In this document: piece by piece, positions 36,720 through 45,677 of the stretch
How positions within the stretch are numbered: the first letter of the stretch is position 1
Layout of the letters: the number at the start of each line of letters is the position of its first letter
Origin: UBA1723 sp045641625
GTDB taxonomy: Bacteria > Bacteroidota > Bacteroidia > Bacteroidales > Paludibacteraceae
Length of the DNA stretch: 64,000 bases
Assembly: GCA_045641625.1 (NCBI GenBank)
Contig: JAZUHH010000081.1
Coordinates: forward strand, 78,461-142,460
Reading direction: 5' to 3'
The notes under the pieces: generated by a model
Database searches by the model: none
What the model saw: only the letters and a program-made list of their open reading frames with translations
What the model was told of the DNA's origin: nothing
Translations under genes and position numbers: made by a program

Positions 36720-37811
36720 ATGAAGAAAGTTGCATTGATTACTGGCGTGACTGGTCAGGATGGCTCATATTTGAGCGAGCTCTTGTTGGAGAAAGGTTAT
36801 GATGTTCATGGCATAATTCGTCGTTCCTCGGTGGATTATCGTGAGCGTATTGCCCATCTTGAGGGTGTGCCAGGATTTCATCTTCATTTCGGAGATCTTG
36901 GTGATTCAATGTCTTTAGTGAAGGTGGTCGGTCAGGTGAAGCCTACAGAGATCTACAACCTTGCGGCGCAGAGCCATGTTCAGGTTTCTTTTGACTCTCC
37001 GGAGTTTACTGCAGATGTCGATGCAACAGGAGTTCTTCGTGTTCTTGAGGCTGTCCGTGCATGCGGTCTTGAGAAGACTTGCCGTATCTATCAGGCATCT
37101 ACTTCCGAGTTGTATGGTAAGGTAGAGGAGGTCCCTCAGAACGAGAACACTCCTTTTCACCCATATTCTCCATACGCAGTGGCAAAGCTTTACGGTTTCT
37201 GGATTGTCAAGGAGTATCGTGAGGCTTACAACATGTACTGCTGTTCCGGAATCCTGTTCAACCATGAGTCAGAGCGTAGAGGAGAAACTTTCGTAACTCG
37301 AAAGATTACTCTTGCTGCGGCACGTATTGCCCAGGGTAAGCAGGATAAGTTGTTCTTGGGTAACCTTGACTCTTTGCGAGATTGGGGATATGCCAAGGAT
37401 TACGTTGAGTGTATGTGGTTGATCCTTCAGCAGGAGAAGCCAGAGGATTTCGTTATTGCAACAGGAGTTCAGCACTCTGTTCGTGAGTTTACTTCTCTGG
37501 CATTCAAACACGCAGGTATCGAGCTTGAGTTCAAGGGCGAAGGTATGAACGAGAAGGGATATGACAAAGCTACAGGCAGGTGCTTGGTAGAGGTGTCTCC
37601 TGATTTCTACCGTCCAACAGATGTGGTCAACCTATGGGGTGACCCTACAAAGGCAAAGGCAAAGCTTGGATGGAACCCTTCAAAGACCTCTTTCGAAGAG
37701 TTGGTAAAGATAATGGTAGAGAGCGACATGGCAAAGGTTGCTGTAGAGCGCGAAAGCGAGCGTGTGCGTACTAACCTTGCCGCATATCTAGAGAAGGGTA
37801 TTGTTAAGTAG
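36720..37811 (+). CDS. gmd: GDP-mannose 4,6-dehydratase
   Basis: The 363-residue SDR enzyme begins VALITGVTGQDGSYLSELLLEKGYDVHGIIRR and has NLAAQSHV, ASTSELYGK (catalytic Thr/Ser-x-Glu), YSPYAVAKLYG and ESERRGETFVTRKIT, all diagnostic for GMD. It makes GDP-4-keto-6-deoxy-D-mannose, the substrate of Fcl encoded 670 bases downstream. Codon use returns to that of the housekeeping genes, unlike the AT-rich variable block. Between gmd and fcl lies a repeat-bracketed nuclease-fold gene. Confidence 0.96.
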   Translation: MKKVALITGVTGQDGSYLSELLLEKGYDVHGIIRRSSVDYRERIAHLEGVPGFHLHFGDLGDSMSLVKVVGQVKPTEIYNLAAQSHVQVSFDSPEFTADVDATGVLRVLEAVRACGLEKTCRIYQASTSELYGKVEEVPQNENTPFHPYSPYAVAKLYGFWIVKEYREAYNMYCCSGILFNHESERRGETFVTRKITLAAARIAQGKQDKLFLGNLDSLRDWGYAKDYVECMWLILQQEKPEDFVIATGVQHSVREFTSLAFKHAGIELEFKGEGMNEKGYDKATGRCLVEVSPDFYRPTDVVNLWGDPTKAKAKLGWNPSKTSFEELVKIMVESDMAKVAVERESERVRTNLAAYLEKGIVK

Positions 37812-37814
37812 ATT

Positions 37815-38000
37815 GACGTTAACCACAGACTAGCACTGTCACAGATTTTGGTTTGGCGTTAGCCACAGATTAACACAAATTGTCACAGATTTTGGTTTGA
37901 CGCAAACCACAGACTAGCACTGTCACAGATTTTGGTTTGACGCTAACCACAGATTAACATTCATTATCACAGAAGATAAATCTGTGTCCATCTGTGGTTG
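37815..38000 (+). repeat. Tandem/palindromic repeat block, left of the GxxExxY gene
   Basis: Three copies of a 40-44-base unit (37815-37854, 37855-37898, 37899-37938) share the pattern GACGYYAACCACAGA...TGTCACAGATTTTGGTTT. A fourth partial copy (from 37939) ends in a hairpin whose arms AACCACAGAT (37945-37954) and ATCTGTGGTT (37990-37999) are exact inverses. The last 23 bases (37978-38000) recur identically at 38440-38462. Confidence 0.92.
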
Positions 38001-38026
38001 AAAAAGAACAATGTGGTCGATTATTT

Positions 38027-38389
38027 ATGGGAGATTCTAGGACATACGCTATCATCGGAGCTGCTATGAAAGTCCATTCCGAATTAGGTAGTGGGTTTAC
38101 TGAATACGTGTACCAAGATGCTTTGTCAATAGAATTTGATCTGGATAATATTCCATTTGAAAAGGAGAAGCATCTTGTTGTGTCCTATAAAGGAGTTCCT
38201 CTTAAACATGACTATTTTGCAGATTTCGTTTGTTATGATTCTGTGATTGTTGAGTGTAAGGCTGTAAAGAGTTTAGCTCCTGAACATGAAGCACAGTTGC
38301 TTCACTATATGAAGGCCACCAATATGTCAGTTGGCTTACTGATAAATTTCGGAGAAAAAAGCCTAGTCTATAGGAGATATGTCCTATAA
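38027..38389 (+). CDS. GxxExxY protein (PD-(D/E)XK nuclease-fold)
   Basis: ATG 38027 (MGDSRTYAIIGAAMKVHSEL) is preferred to GTG 37994, which lies in the repeat. The 120-residue protein has the GFTEYVY motif that names the family, and a nuclease-like core DFVCYDSVIVECKAVKSL (Asp, Glu-x-Lys) followed by EHEAQLLHYMKATNMSVGLLINFG. Family members belong to the PDDEXK_3 group; function is unknown. It interrupts the gmd-fcl pair and is bracketed by REP-like repeats on both sides. Confidence 0.9.
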   Translation: MGDSRTYAIIGAAMKVHSELGSGFTEYVYQDALSIEFDLDNIPFEKEKHLVVSYKGVPLKHDYFADFVCYDSVIVECKAVKSLAPEHEAQLLHYMKATNMSVGLLINFGEKSLVYRRYVL

Positions 38390-38394
38390 AGCTT

Positions 38395-38462
38395 GCCACA
38401 GATTTAAATTTATTGTGTATAAGTAGAAATAATCTGTGCAAATCTGTGTCCATCTGTGGTTG
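38395..38462 (+). repeat. REP-like repeat, right of the GxxExxY gene
   Basis: A CCACAGATTT arm (38397-38406) is followed by AATCTGTG copies and the 23-base sequence 38440-38462, identical to 37978-38000. Orientation is direct with respect to the left copy, as if it were a duplicated target or a recombination site. Confidence 0.9.
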
Positions 38463-38477
38463 TAAATAATAATTACT

Positions 38478-39650
38478 ATGTCACTAAATAAGAATTCAAA
38501 GATATACGTAGCAGGTCATCATGGGTTGGTAGGCTCTGCTATATGGAACAACCTTAAGTCTCGCGGATACAATAACCTCGTAGGTCGCGGACATAAGGAA
38601 CTTGACCTTACTGACCAGTATGCTGTAAAGAAGTTTTTCGATGACGAGAAGCCCGATGCAGTAGTTCTTGCAGCTGCTCACGTTGGAGGAATTATGGCAA
38701 ACTCTCTGTATCGCGCAGACTTCATCATGGAGAACATGAAGATTCAGTGCAATGTGATTGGAGAGGCCTACAAGCACGGTGTCCAGAAGCTTCTTTTCCT
38801 TGGTTCAACATGCATCTATCCAAAGAATGCGCCTCAGCCAATGAAGGAGGATTGTTTGCTGACTTCTCCGCTGGAATATACAAATGAGGAGTACGCCATA
38901 GCCAAGATTGCTGGACTTAAGATGTGCGAGAGCTATAACCTGCAGTATGGAACAAACTATATTGCTGTCATGCCGACAAATCTCTATGGCCCGAATGACA
39001 ATTTCCATTTGGAGAACAGTCACGTTATGCCGGCAATGATGAGAAAGATATATCTTTCAAAATTGCTAAATGACTCTGACTGGAATGCCATTCGTACAGA
39101 TATGAACAAGCGTCCCGTTGAGGGAGTTAATGGCTCTGCATCGGAGGAAGATATAAAGAGGGTTCTTGCAAAATATGGCATCGAGACAAACAAGGTTACT
39201 CTTTGGGGAACAGGTGCTCCATTAAGAGAGTTCCTTTGGAGTGAGGAGATGGCAGACGCCTCTGTTCATGTGCTGCTTAATGTAAACTTCAGCGACATTA
39301 TTGGTATAGAGAAGTATTCTTCCGCTCAAATGGGTGCAAGTGTTAGTGGAACAACAGACAGAAACACGAATTCCGGTCGAGGCGGTGCTATTCCTTCATT
39401 GGGAGAGATTCGCAACTGTCACATCAACGTAGGTACAGGCAAGGAACTGACCATAAAGGAACTTTCTCAGCTGATCGTTAATACCGTAGGTTTCCGAGGC
39501 GAGGTGTTCTTCGATTCTACTAAGCCAGACGGAACAATGCGCAAGTTGATAGATGTTTCCAAACTTCATTCTCTGGGCTGGCACCATAAGATAGAGATAG
39601 AGGAGGGTGTTCAGAAGTTGTTTGACTGGTATCAGGAAAGCTTGAAGTAA
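38478..39650 (+). CDS. fcl: GDP-L-fucose synthase (long Bacteroidales form)
   Basis: The 390-residue protein opens IYVAGHHGLVGSAIWNNLKSRGYNN and has AAAHVGGIMANS, FLGSTCIYP, YAIAKIAGLKMCESYN (YxxxK) and PTNLYGPNDNFHLENSHVMPAM. An internal insertion of about 70 residues (about 190-260) distinguishes the Bacteroidales form from E. coli WcaG. With gmd it provides GDP-L-fucose. A perfect terminator follows 20 bases after the stop. Confidence 0.95.
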   Translation: MSLNKNSKIYVAGHHGLVGSAIWNNLKSRGYNNLVGRGHKELDLTDQYAVKKFFDDEKPDAVVLAAAHVGGIMANSLYRADFIMENMKIQCNVIGEAYKHGVQKLLFLGSTCIYPKNAPQPMKEDCLLTSPLEYTNEEYAIAKIAGLKMCESYNLQYGTNYIAVMPTNLYGPNDNFHLENSHVMPAMMRKIYLSKLLNDSDWNAIRTDMNKRPVEGVNGSASEEDIKRVLAKYGIETNKVTLWGTGAPLREFLWSEEMADASVHVLLNVNFSDIIGIEKYSSAQMGASVSGTTDRNTNSGRGGAIPSLGEIRNCHINVGTGKELTIKELSQLIVNTVGFRGEVFFDSTKPDGTMRKLIDVSKLHSLGWHHKIEIEEGVQKLFDWYQESLK

Positions 39651-39673
39651 ATCTTTGCACTTGAAGATATGAT

Positions 39674-39711
39674 GAGGGGAACCCCATTTTATGGGGTTCC
39701 CCTCTTTTTTT
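39674..39711 (+). terminator. Terminator after fcl
   Basis: A perfect 14-bp stem (gaggggaaccccat / atggggttcccctc) with loop TTT, then seven T. Confidence 0.96.
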
Positions 39712-39783
39712 ATTGTTAGATCTGACGAATTTATTATATAACTCATGTATTATTCATTGAATTTGCAAATTTTATATTTAAAA

Positions 39784-39815
39784 TTTGTATCTTGGAGTTT
39801 TATTACTTACTTTTG
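39784..39815 (+). promoter_or_regulatory. Consensus promoter of the OmpA-like pair
   Basis: TTTG (39784-39787), 20 bases, TACTTTTG (39808-39815) matches the Bacteroidota consensus with ideal spacing. The leader to ATG 39998 is about 175 bases, long for one gene, and holds no ORF I can support. The rest of the 39712-39997 gap shows nothing else. Confidence 0.75.
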
Positions 39816-39997
39816 CGGACGAATTATCCAAAAGTGTTTGGTTTGTACAGTTGGACTATCAAAACTATTATGGAATTGTGAATAGAGAGTTTCTTTTTAC
39901 AGTTCACTTGTTTGATCATATTGTGCATACACGCTTGGCTGTTTTCTGACAAAAAGGGGATGATTCTTGGACTAAAGAAAAATAATTATACTTTCTT

Positions 39998-41389
39998 ATG
40001 AAGATGTTAAATACGAACAACAAGAGGTTTTTTTACACATGTTCATGCCTCTTAACAATGTTTCCTTTGCAGGTTGCCGCACAGGGAAACGAGTCTGTGT
40101 CGCAGGATGACGACTATAGAGTCGAGACAACACTAACTTCTGATCCTGTAAATGTTTCGGGTTCGGCAGTAGCCACAAATTCCTTCAAGCACAACTGGTT
40201 CATTTTTGCCAATGGCGGTGTGCAGAAGTTTGTCGGTGAATACAACGATTATGGCAGTTTCGGCAAGACACTGGCTCCGGAAGGACATATTGGGCTAGGT
40301 CATTGGTTTATTCCGTCTTTTGGTGCCGGACTGGAGACTGGTTTAGGTAGGTCAAGAGGCTTCACTGATGTGGACCATATAACAAAATATACTTGTGAGG
40401 ATGAACTTTTCACCAATTCGGATGGAATAGACTATTACAGACAAGACATAAACTGGTGGAATTTGGGTGCCAATGTGTATCTCAATCTTTCCCGTATGAT
40501 TAGTGGATACGAAGGTCATAAACAAGACAAGCTAATGGGACAGTTCATTCTTAACCTGGGAGTGGGTTGGATGCACCATGCAAAGCTTAGAAACGAGATA
40601 TGTGGAACAGCAGGAATTCAGTATTCCCGATTCATCAATGCCAAGAAACGTACATCTATAGATGTCAAGCTGCCTTTTACATTCTACCAGTCTAATTATG
40701 ACGGAAACTATGGATATGAGGGGTGCTCAAAGCTTAATTATAATGTGAGTCTAGCGCTAGGTGTTACTTTCCATTCAAAGCGCAATTCTTGGGCAAAGGC
40801 TGATGAAGTTGCCGCTCAGACAACAATCTATAAGGTTAAGGGAGATACAACTATGTATGAAGAGGCCCCAGAGATTCCTGCATCAAAGCCAATGTCATTT
40901 ACTTTCTATGTTGTCTATCCCAAGGACACAGTTATGTCTTTGAACGACGTAGTTGCATCTGGTAATGATAATAGCACTATTGATGGAATCAAGTCGGCAG
41001 GATACAAGGGAGGAAACGACGAGGCTCTCTTCTCTTTTGCAGATGTTTACGCTGCGACGCTTAGACTAAAGGGGGATGACAGAGCAGAGAGCGGAGCTGA
41101 TGAGAATGCTGTCGCGGAACTTGTGAAAGTCTTGTCTGATGGCACCCTAACAAGAATAAATGTTTTGAGTTGCACATCAAAGATAGATTATTATGCAAAT
41201 ACAATAGATCAGCAGAAGAGTAATCTTCAGGTCATGCGGTTGGCAGACCAGCGAGCTCGAGAGGTTTCTGATCTGTTAAAGTCTGCATCTAAGCAGAATT
41301 CAGTTCCTTCGAACATAATGCTAGTGAACGAGATTGATGTCAAACGAGAGCAATGTGTTAAGGTAACTGTATCATATTTGTCAAAGTAA
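39998..41389 (+). CDS. OmpA-like outer-membrane protein, first of a tandem pair
   Basis: The 463-residue protein has a signal peptide (CLLTMFPLQVAAQ), an N-terminal beta-barrel region with NDYGSFGKTLAPEGHIGLGHWF, then a linker at about 265-330, and a C-terminal OmpA-like domain (KVLSDGTLTRINVLSC...NLQVMRLADQRAREVSDLL...KREQCVKVTVSYL). The OmpA-like domain has lost the usual GxTD Asp that binds peptidoglycan. It likely spans the outer membrane. The paralog at 41471 has the same order; the two share NDYG, GLG/GAGKWF and SRGF motifs. Confidence 0.78.
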   Translation: MKMLNTNNKRFFYTCSCLLTMFPLQVAAQGNESVSQDDDYRVETTLTSDPVNVSGSAVATNSFKHNWFIFANGGVQKFVGEYNDYGSFGKTLAPEGHIGLGHWFIPSFGAGLETGLGRSRGFTDVDHITKYTCEDELFTNSDGIDYYRQDINWWNLGANVYLNLSRMISGYEGHKQDKLMGQFILNLGVGWMHHAKLRNEICGTAGIQYSRFINAKKRTSIDVKLPFTFYQSNYDGNYGYEGCSKLNYNVSLALGVTFHSKRNSWAKADEVAAQTTIYKVKGDTTMYEEAPEIPASKPMSFTFYVVYPKDTVMSLNDVVASGNDNSTIDGIKSAGYKGGNDEALFSFADVYAATLRLKGDDRAESGADENAVAELVKVLSDGTLTRINVLSCTSKIDYYANTIDQQKSNLQVMRLADQRAREVSDLLKSASKQNSVPSNIMLVNEIDVKREQCVKVTVSYLSK

Positions 41390-41470
41390 TAGGATTATTC
41401 TATAAGAAGAACAAAAGTTAGGAAGCACATGTGATGTTTGTGAGATTCCTAACCAATAATAAGATATAAA

Positions 41471-43273
41471 ATGAACAAATTTTTACTATTTATATTGTCT
41501 GCATTCAGTGCACTAGAATTGTTCGCTGCAGAAACAAGCACTGATATGAAGGCTCGAGAGGATTCTGTATTAAGGAAGTTTGAAGAGCAGGGGTATCGCG
41601 TTGACTCTATGGTTGTAACTCTTCAGGATTCTACAGCATCCAACCGCAGAGTTATTACAAACCCTTTCCCGTACAACACTTTCCTTACAGGATCTGTAGG
41701 CTTGCACAAATTTCATGGAGATTTTAACGATTATGGCAAGTTCTCGGAGACACTAGGATTTGATTGGTATTTGGGTGCAGGTAAATGGTTCACTCCATTG
41801 TGGGGAGCAAAGTTCGAAGGAGGAATGGGTTCTTCTCGTGGATTTGCTGACAGCAAGTATGATGTTGCATACGCTTATGGAGATCTAATTACTACAGAAG
41901 ATGGTCTTTCCTATTATAAGACTAAGAACAAATGGTATGACTTCAGTTTGTCTGGATTGTTCAACATATCCAGAGCAATTTGCGGATATGAAGGTTCTGG
42001 CTCTGATAAACTTATGAATCAGTTTGTTTTAGGATTGGGTTTTGATTTCGTAGGTCATTACGGATATCCTGTCGAGTATTTTGTTTCTCACGACTTCGGA
42101 GTCCGTTCAGAGTTGCAATACAGTCGTTTCCTTGATAGAGCGAAACAGTGGTCTGTAGATGCCAAGTTCAGAGCCCAACTATATCAGACGGATTTTGATG
42201 GTATTGCAAAATACAATAAGTTGGATAGAAATCTAGGTTTGTCTATAGGTCTCACTTACTATTTCAAGAACAACGGATGGAATTATTATGAAAGTCCTAA
42301 GACAACAACAACTTACATGACTTATGTAAAGCCGGAGCCAAAGCCTGTTGAAGAGGCGAAGGTCCCTCAGTACGGACAGATTATGTTCTATGTGTTCTAT
42401 CCGAACAACTATTCTGGAAGCAACGATGCACCTGTTGACAGCAAGTCTGCGGTTAACACTATTGATTACTTGGCAGCAGGATTGTTCACTCAGAAAAAGT
42501 ATTCCGATAACAACAGCGTTGACCAGTGTTTGTCAAAGGGCAAGTCTCCGGTAGGTCTGAAAATTGAAGATTTTGCAACAATCAAAGCAAACAAGGAAGA
42601 GACTTTGGACGGGCAGACAAGAGGATATGAGATAGATACAACTTCTTTGTCTCTGTCTTTGAACAAGGATACTTTGATCAATTTTAAGAATACTCATGGA
42701 TATTATTACGCTCCGATCTGGAATGGAAGACAGTCTTGGCAGTATCGTGTCGATAATGCGGCACAAGGTCAGAATTTGACAGATGTACGTAACTACACAG
42801 AAGACAAGTCGTATGGTCTTAATTCAAATCTTGGAATAGATATTGTCCGTGGTAATATGGAAGTTAATAATGCGGATCTATATTCCTTTGCAGATGTATA
42901 TGCTGCAATCGAAGGTCTTGGAGGATATATTGCCGGATATGTTGACAAGGATAAGGTCGAGAGCCTGTCTCGTATCCTGAACGAAGGAGAGATCACAAAT
43001 ATCAGTGTGTCCGGTACTTCAACTAATCAGGACAACAGCGTAAATCCTGAACAGGGCCAGTCTCGAAACACAACTTTGGCACAAAACAGAACTCAGTCAG
43101 TCTTGATGTGGTTGCGCAACTGCGGTGTCTCAAAACTTACTGATGCAAATTTGCAGGTGCTCATGGTTAACGATCTTCGTGGTCCGGTTCATCAGATCGA
43201 GGACAAGAGCACAAGAAGCCTTAATGCAAAGCTTAACCGTTGTGTGAAGGTGACAATCGACTATATGTACTAG
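41471..43273 (+). CDS. OmpA-like outer-membrane protein, second of a tandem pair
   Basis: The 600-residue protein has a signal peptide (FLLFILSAFSALELFA), an N-terminal barrel with DFNDYGKFSETLGFDWYLGAGKWF (its first half matches the 39998 protein), a linker with proline-rich VKPEPKPVEEAK, and an OmpA-like C-terminal domain ending NTTLAQNRTQSVLMWLRNCGV and SLNAKLNRCVKVTI. As in its neighbour, the peptidoglycan-binding GxTD is not conserved. The 140 extra residues sit between linker and OmpA-like domain. It is followed by a terminator. Confidence 0.8.
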   Translation: MNKFLLFILSAFSALELFAAETSTDMKAREDSVLRKFEEQGYRVDSMVVTLQDSTASNRRVITNPFPYNTFLTGSVGLHKFHGDFNDYGKFSETLGFDWYLGAGKWFTPLWGAKFEGGMGSSRGFADSKYDVAYAYGDLITTEDGLSYYKTKNKWYDFSLSGLFNISRAICGYEGSGSDKLMNQFVLGLGFDFVGHYGYPVEYFVSHDFGVRSELQYSRFLDRAKQWSVDAKFRAQLYQTDFDGIAKYNKLDRNLGLSIGLTYYFKNNGWNYYESPKTTTTYMTYVKPEPKPVEEAKVPQYGQIMFYVFYPNNYSGSNDAPVDSKSAVNTIDYLAAGLFTQKKYSDNNSVDQCLSKGKSPVGLKIEDFATIKANKEETLDGQTRGYEIDTTSLSLSLNKDTLINFKNTHGYYYAPIWNGRQSWQYRVDNAAQGQNLTDVRNYTEDKSYGLNSNLGIDIVRGNMEVNNADLYSFADVYAAIEGLGGYIAGYVDKDKVESLSRILNEGEITNISVSGTSTNQDNSVNPEQGQSRNTTLAQNRTQSVLMWLRNCGVSKLTDANLQVLMVNDLRGPVHQIEDKSTRSLNAKLNRCVKVTIDYMY

Positions 43274-43295
43274 AACGAGATATATTATAGCTTAG

Positions 43296-43330
43296 AAAAA
43301 GTTGGAAGGCCATTATCTTCCAACTTTTTT
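43296..43330 (+). terminator. Terminator after the OmpA-like pair
   Basis: Stem aaaaagttggaag / cttccaacttttt (13 bp) with an 8-base loop, then T-rich DNA. Confidence 0.9.
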
Positions 43331-43362
43331 TGTTTTGTAATATCTATATAGTTCAAAGTTGT

Positions 43363-43370
43363 TATCTTTG
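43363..43370 (+). promoter_or_regulatory. -7 box for surE-lpxB operon
   Basis: TATCTTTG 27 bases before the surE ATG. No well-spaced -33 TTTG box. Confidence 0.55.
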
Positions 43371-43397
43371 CACCGAAAGAGACAAAATTAGAGTATT

Positions 43398-44168
43398 ATG
43401 ATCTTGATAACTAATGATGATGGCATAAGTGCCAATGGCATAAAGATGCTGACAAATGTGGCCCGCAGCTATGATGACGTGATAGTCTTTGCTCCGGACG
43501 GACCACGTTCAGGAATGTCTAGTGCCATCACTTGTGGAAAGCCTTTGACATATACACACATAGGCAAAAGCGGCAATGTGGATTTCTATTCATGCAGTGG
43601 AACTCCTACTGATTGTGTCAAGCTTGCAAGACAGACTGTGTTTAGGGATGTCCAGAAACCATTGGTGTTGTCGGGTATCAATCATGGATCTAATGCTTCC
43701 GTGAACATCATCTATTCAGGAACTATGGGGGCTGTGCTCGAGGCAAATCTTGTGGGAATTCCTGCCATCGGTTTCTCCATAGACAGCCATGATGTGAACG
43801 AGGACCTTGAGGTTGCAGCTGACGTTGTAAGGATGGTGCTGGACAAATACTATCGCGGAGATTTTGACGACTACTATACTGAGGCGCATGCTGATGTTCC
43901 TGTCTGTCTGAACGTAAACATTCCAACAGGAGAGTGCAATGGATTGATGATATGCCAGCAGGCAAGAGGTATGTGGAGCGAAGAGTTCGAGAAGAAAGTT
44001 AATGATAAAGGCGAGGATGAGTATTGGCTTGTAGGGAATTTCATAAACCTTGACAAAGACAGATCTGACAATGATATCTATGCTTTGAACAACCACATGG
44101 CTTCGATTGTTCCTGTTACAACAGACATGACTTTGAGACCTTGTGTAGAGAGAATGAATAGAGACTAA
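43398..44168 (+). CDS. surE: 5'/3'-nucleotidase SurE
   Basis: The 256-residue protein has ILITNDDGISANGI (Asp-Asp metal site, residues 2-15), APDGPRSGMSSAIT, the SGTPTDCVKLA loop and LSGINHGSNASVNIIYSGTMGAVLEAN, all of which define SurE. It dephosphorylates nucleoside monophosphates and is linked to stationary-phase survival. Length is normal. It starts the surE to DoxX gene set. Confidence 0.95.
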   Translation: MILITNDDGISANGIKMLTNVARSYDDVIVFAPDGPRSGMSSAITCGKPLTYTHIGKSGNVDFYSCSGTPTDCVKLARQTVFRDVQKPLVLSGINHGSNASVNIIYSGTMGAVLEANLVGIPAIGFSIDSHDVNEDLEVAADVVRMVLDKYYRGDFDDYYTEAHADVPVCLNVNIPTGECNGLMICQQARGMWSEEFEKKVNDKGEDEYWLVGNFINLDKDRSDNDIYALNNHMASIVPVTTDMTLRPCVERMNRD

Positions 44169-44185
44169 TATTATTAAAGTTGGCT

Positions 44186-44530
44186 ATGGCAGTAAAATTT
44201 GATGAATTCGGTTATCCTATCCAGGATAAGTGGTATGATAGTTTCGTGTTGGGTGCCTTGTTGGGCGCTGTGATTCCCGTTATCGTATTGGTTGGCTTGA
44301 TTTTCAAGGAGATTCCAGATAGTCAGCATCTAGATTTTGGACAGATTCTGGAGTATGCCTGGGATATGACAAAGTCAAAAGGCTTCTCTCCATACTTTGT
44401 TAGTGCACTTTTGCCGAACATGTTCTTTTTCATGTTCTTCTATACTAAGGAATTATGGAAGTCTTGTCGAGGTTTTGTAGTGTGCACCTTGCTGTTTTTT
44501 GCTTTGTACGCATATAGAGCATTCATTTGA
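44186..44530 (+). CDS. Small membrane protein between surE and lpxB
   Basis: I choose ATG 44186 (MAVKFDEFGYPI) over TTG 44180. The 114-residue protein has three hydrophobic segments (about 23-43, 77-92 and 96-112), the first ending in VIVLVGLIF and the second in PNMFFFMFFY. No family is recognised. The gene lies six bases before lpxB, and many Bacteroidales have a small membrane protein at this position, so it may take part in lipid A export or maturation; this is inference. Confidence 0.72.
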   Translation: MAVKFDEFGYPIQDKWYDSFVLGALLGAVIPVIVLVGLIFKEIPDSQHLDFGQILEYAWDMTKSKGFSPYFVSALLPNMFFFMFFYTKELWKSCRGFVVCTLLFFALYAYRAFI

Positions 44531-44536
44531 TAAGGG

Positions 44537-45673
44537 ATGAGCAGAATATTCATAGTAGCAGGAGAGGCTTCGGGCGATTTGCATGCGTCTAACCTGATGA
44601 AGGCCATGCGAGAGATAGAACCCGACGTAGAGTTCACTTGTTTCGGCGGAGACTTGATGGAATCTGCCGGGGGTAAGATTTTGCGCCATTACCGGGATAT
44701 GGCCTACATGGGATTCATTCCAGTAATCACGCATCTGGGCAAAATCCTGAACAATATGAAGGAGTGCCGAAAGGCAGTGAAGGAGTCGAAACCTGACGCA
44801 GTTGTCCTTGTCGATTATCCGAGCTTCAATTTGAAGATAGCTCAGTTCGTGAAGGAGCAGATGCCAGGAGTTCCTGTGTACTACTATATTTCTCCCAAGC
44901 TTTGGGCATGGAAAGAGTTTCGCTTGAAAAGCATAAAGAAGTATGTTGACAAGGTATTCTCTATTCTTCCCTTCGAAGTGAAGTGGTTTGGTGAAAGAGG
45001 CTACAAGGTTGACTATGTTGGTAATCCTTCGGTTGATTCGGTTGAGAGCAGAGAACATAAAGGAGAGTCTTTGTCCGAGTTCTGTTCTCGAAATGGACTC
45101 CCTGAAAAGCCAATAATCGCGTTGCTCTCGGGTAGCAGAATGTCAGAGATCAACTCTTCCCTTCCGAAGATGATTGAAGCGACCAAAGATTTTTCAGACT
45201 ATCAGATATTGGTGGCAGGTGCTCCGTCCATAGACAAGGCTGTCTATGACAAAATCATCGGAGGAAACAGGAATGTGAAGGTTTTGTATAACGAGACCTA
45301 CCAGATACTGCAGAACTCTGTGGCTGCAGTTGTTTGCTCAGGTACTGCGACTTTAGAGACTGCCTTGATTGGAACACCACAAACGGTGGTCTATCACATT
45401 GGCGGAGGAAAGATTGTGCACAAGATCCTTCGCACATTTATCCACGTCGATCAGGTGTCTTTGGTGAACTTGATAGCCGACAGGATTATGGTCAGGGAGC
45501 TGATCATAGAAGACTTTACAGTCGAGAAGGTCAGGGCAGAGGTGCAAAGACTTCTTACTCCAGAGGTTCAAGCGTCAATGCGTGCCGACTACAGCAATTT
45601 AAGAGAGATAATCGGAGGTGTAGGAGCTTCAAAGAGAGCTGCCGAAAAAATTTTGAGTTTAATAAATAAATAG
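44537..45673 (+). CDS. lpxB: Lipid-A-disaccharide synthase
   Basis: The 378-residue GT19 enzyme has the signature FIVAGEASGDLHASNLMKAM, the middle VDYPSFNLKIAQ...VYYYISPKLWAWKEFRLKSIKKYVDKVFSILPFE, and the C-terminal CSGTATLETALIGTPQTVVYH. It joins UDP-2,3-diacyl-GlcN and lipid X to form the lipid A disaccharide on the inner membrane. Length is normal. The next gene starts four bases after its stop. Confidence 0.96.
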   Translation: MSRIFIVAGEASGDLHASNLMKAMREIEPDVEFTCFGGDLMESAGGKILRHYRDMAYMGFIPVITHLGKILNNMKECRKAVKESKPDAVVLVDYPSFNLKIAQFVKEQMPGVPVYYYISPKLWAWKEFRLKSIKKYVDKVFSILPFEVKWFGERGYKVDYVGNPSVDSVESREHKGESLSEFCSRNGLPEKPIIALLSGSRMSEINSSLPKMIEATKDFSDYQILVAGAPSIDKAVYDKIIGGNRNVKVLYNETYQILQNSVAAVVCSGTATLETALIGTPQTVVYHIGGGKIVHKILRTFIHVDQVSLVNLIADRIMVRELIIEDFTVEKVRAEVQRLLTPEVQASMRADYSNLREIIGGVGASKRAAEKILSLINK

Positions 45674-45677
45674 AATA

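Noticed and set aside
37815..38000. CRISPR array
   Set aside because: Units are contiguous and share most of their length; there are no unique spacers and no cas genes.
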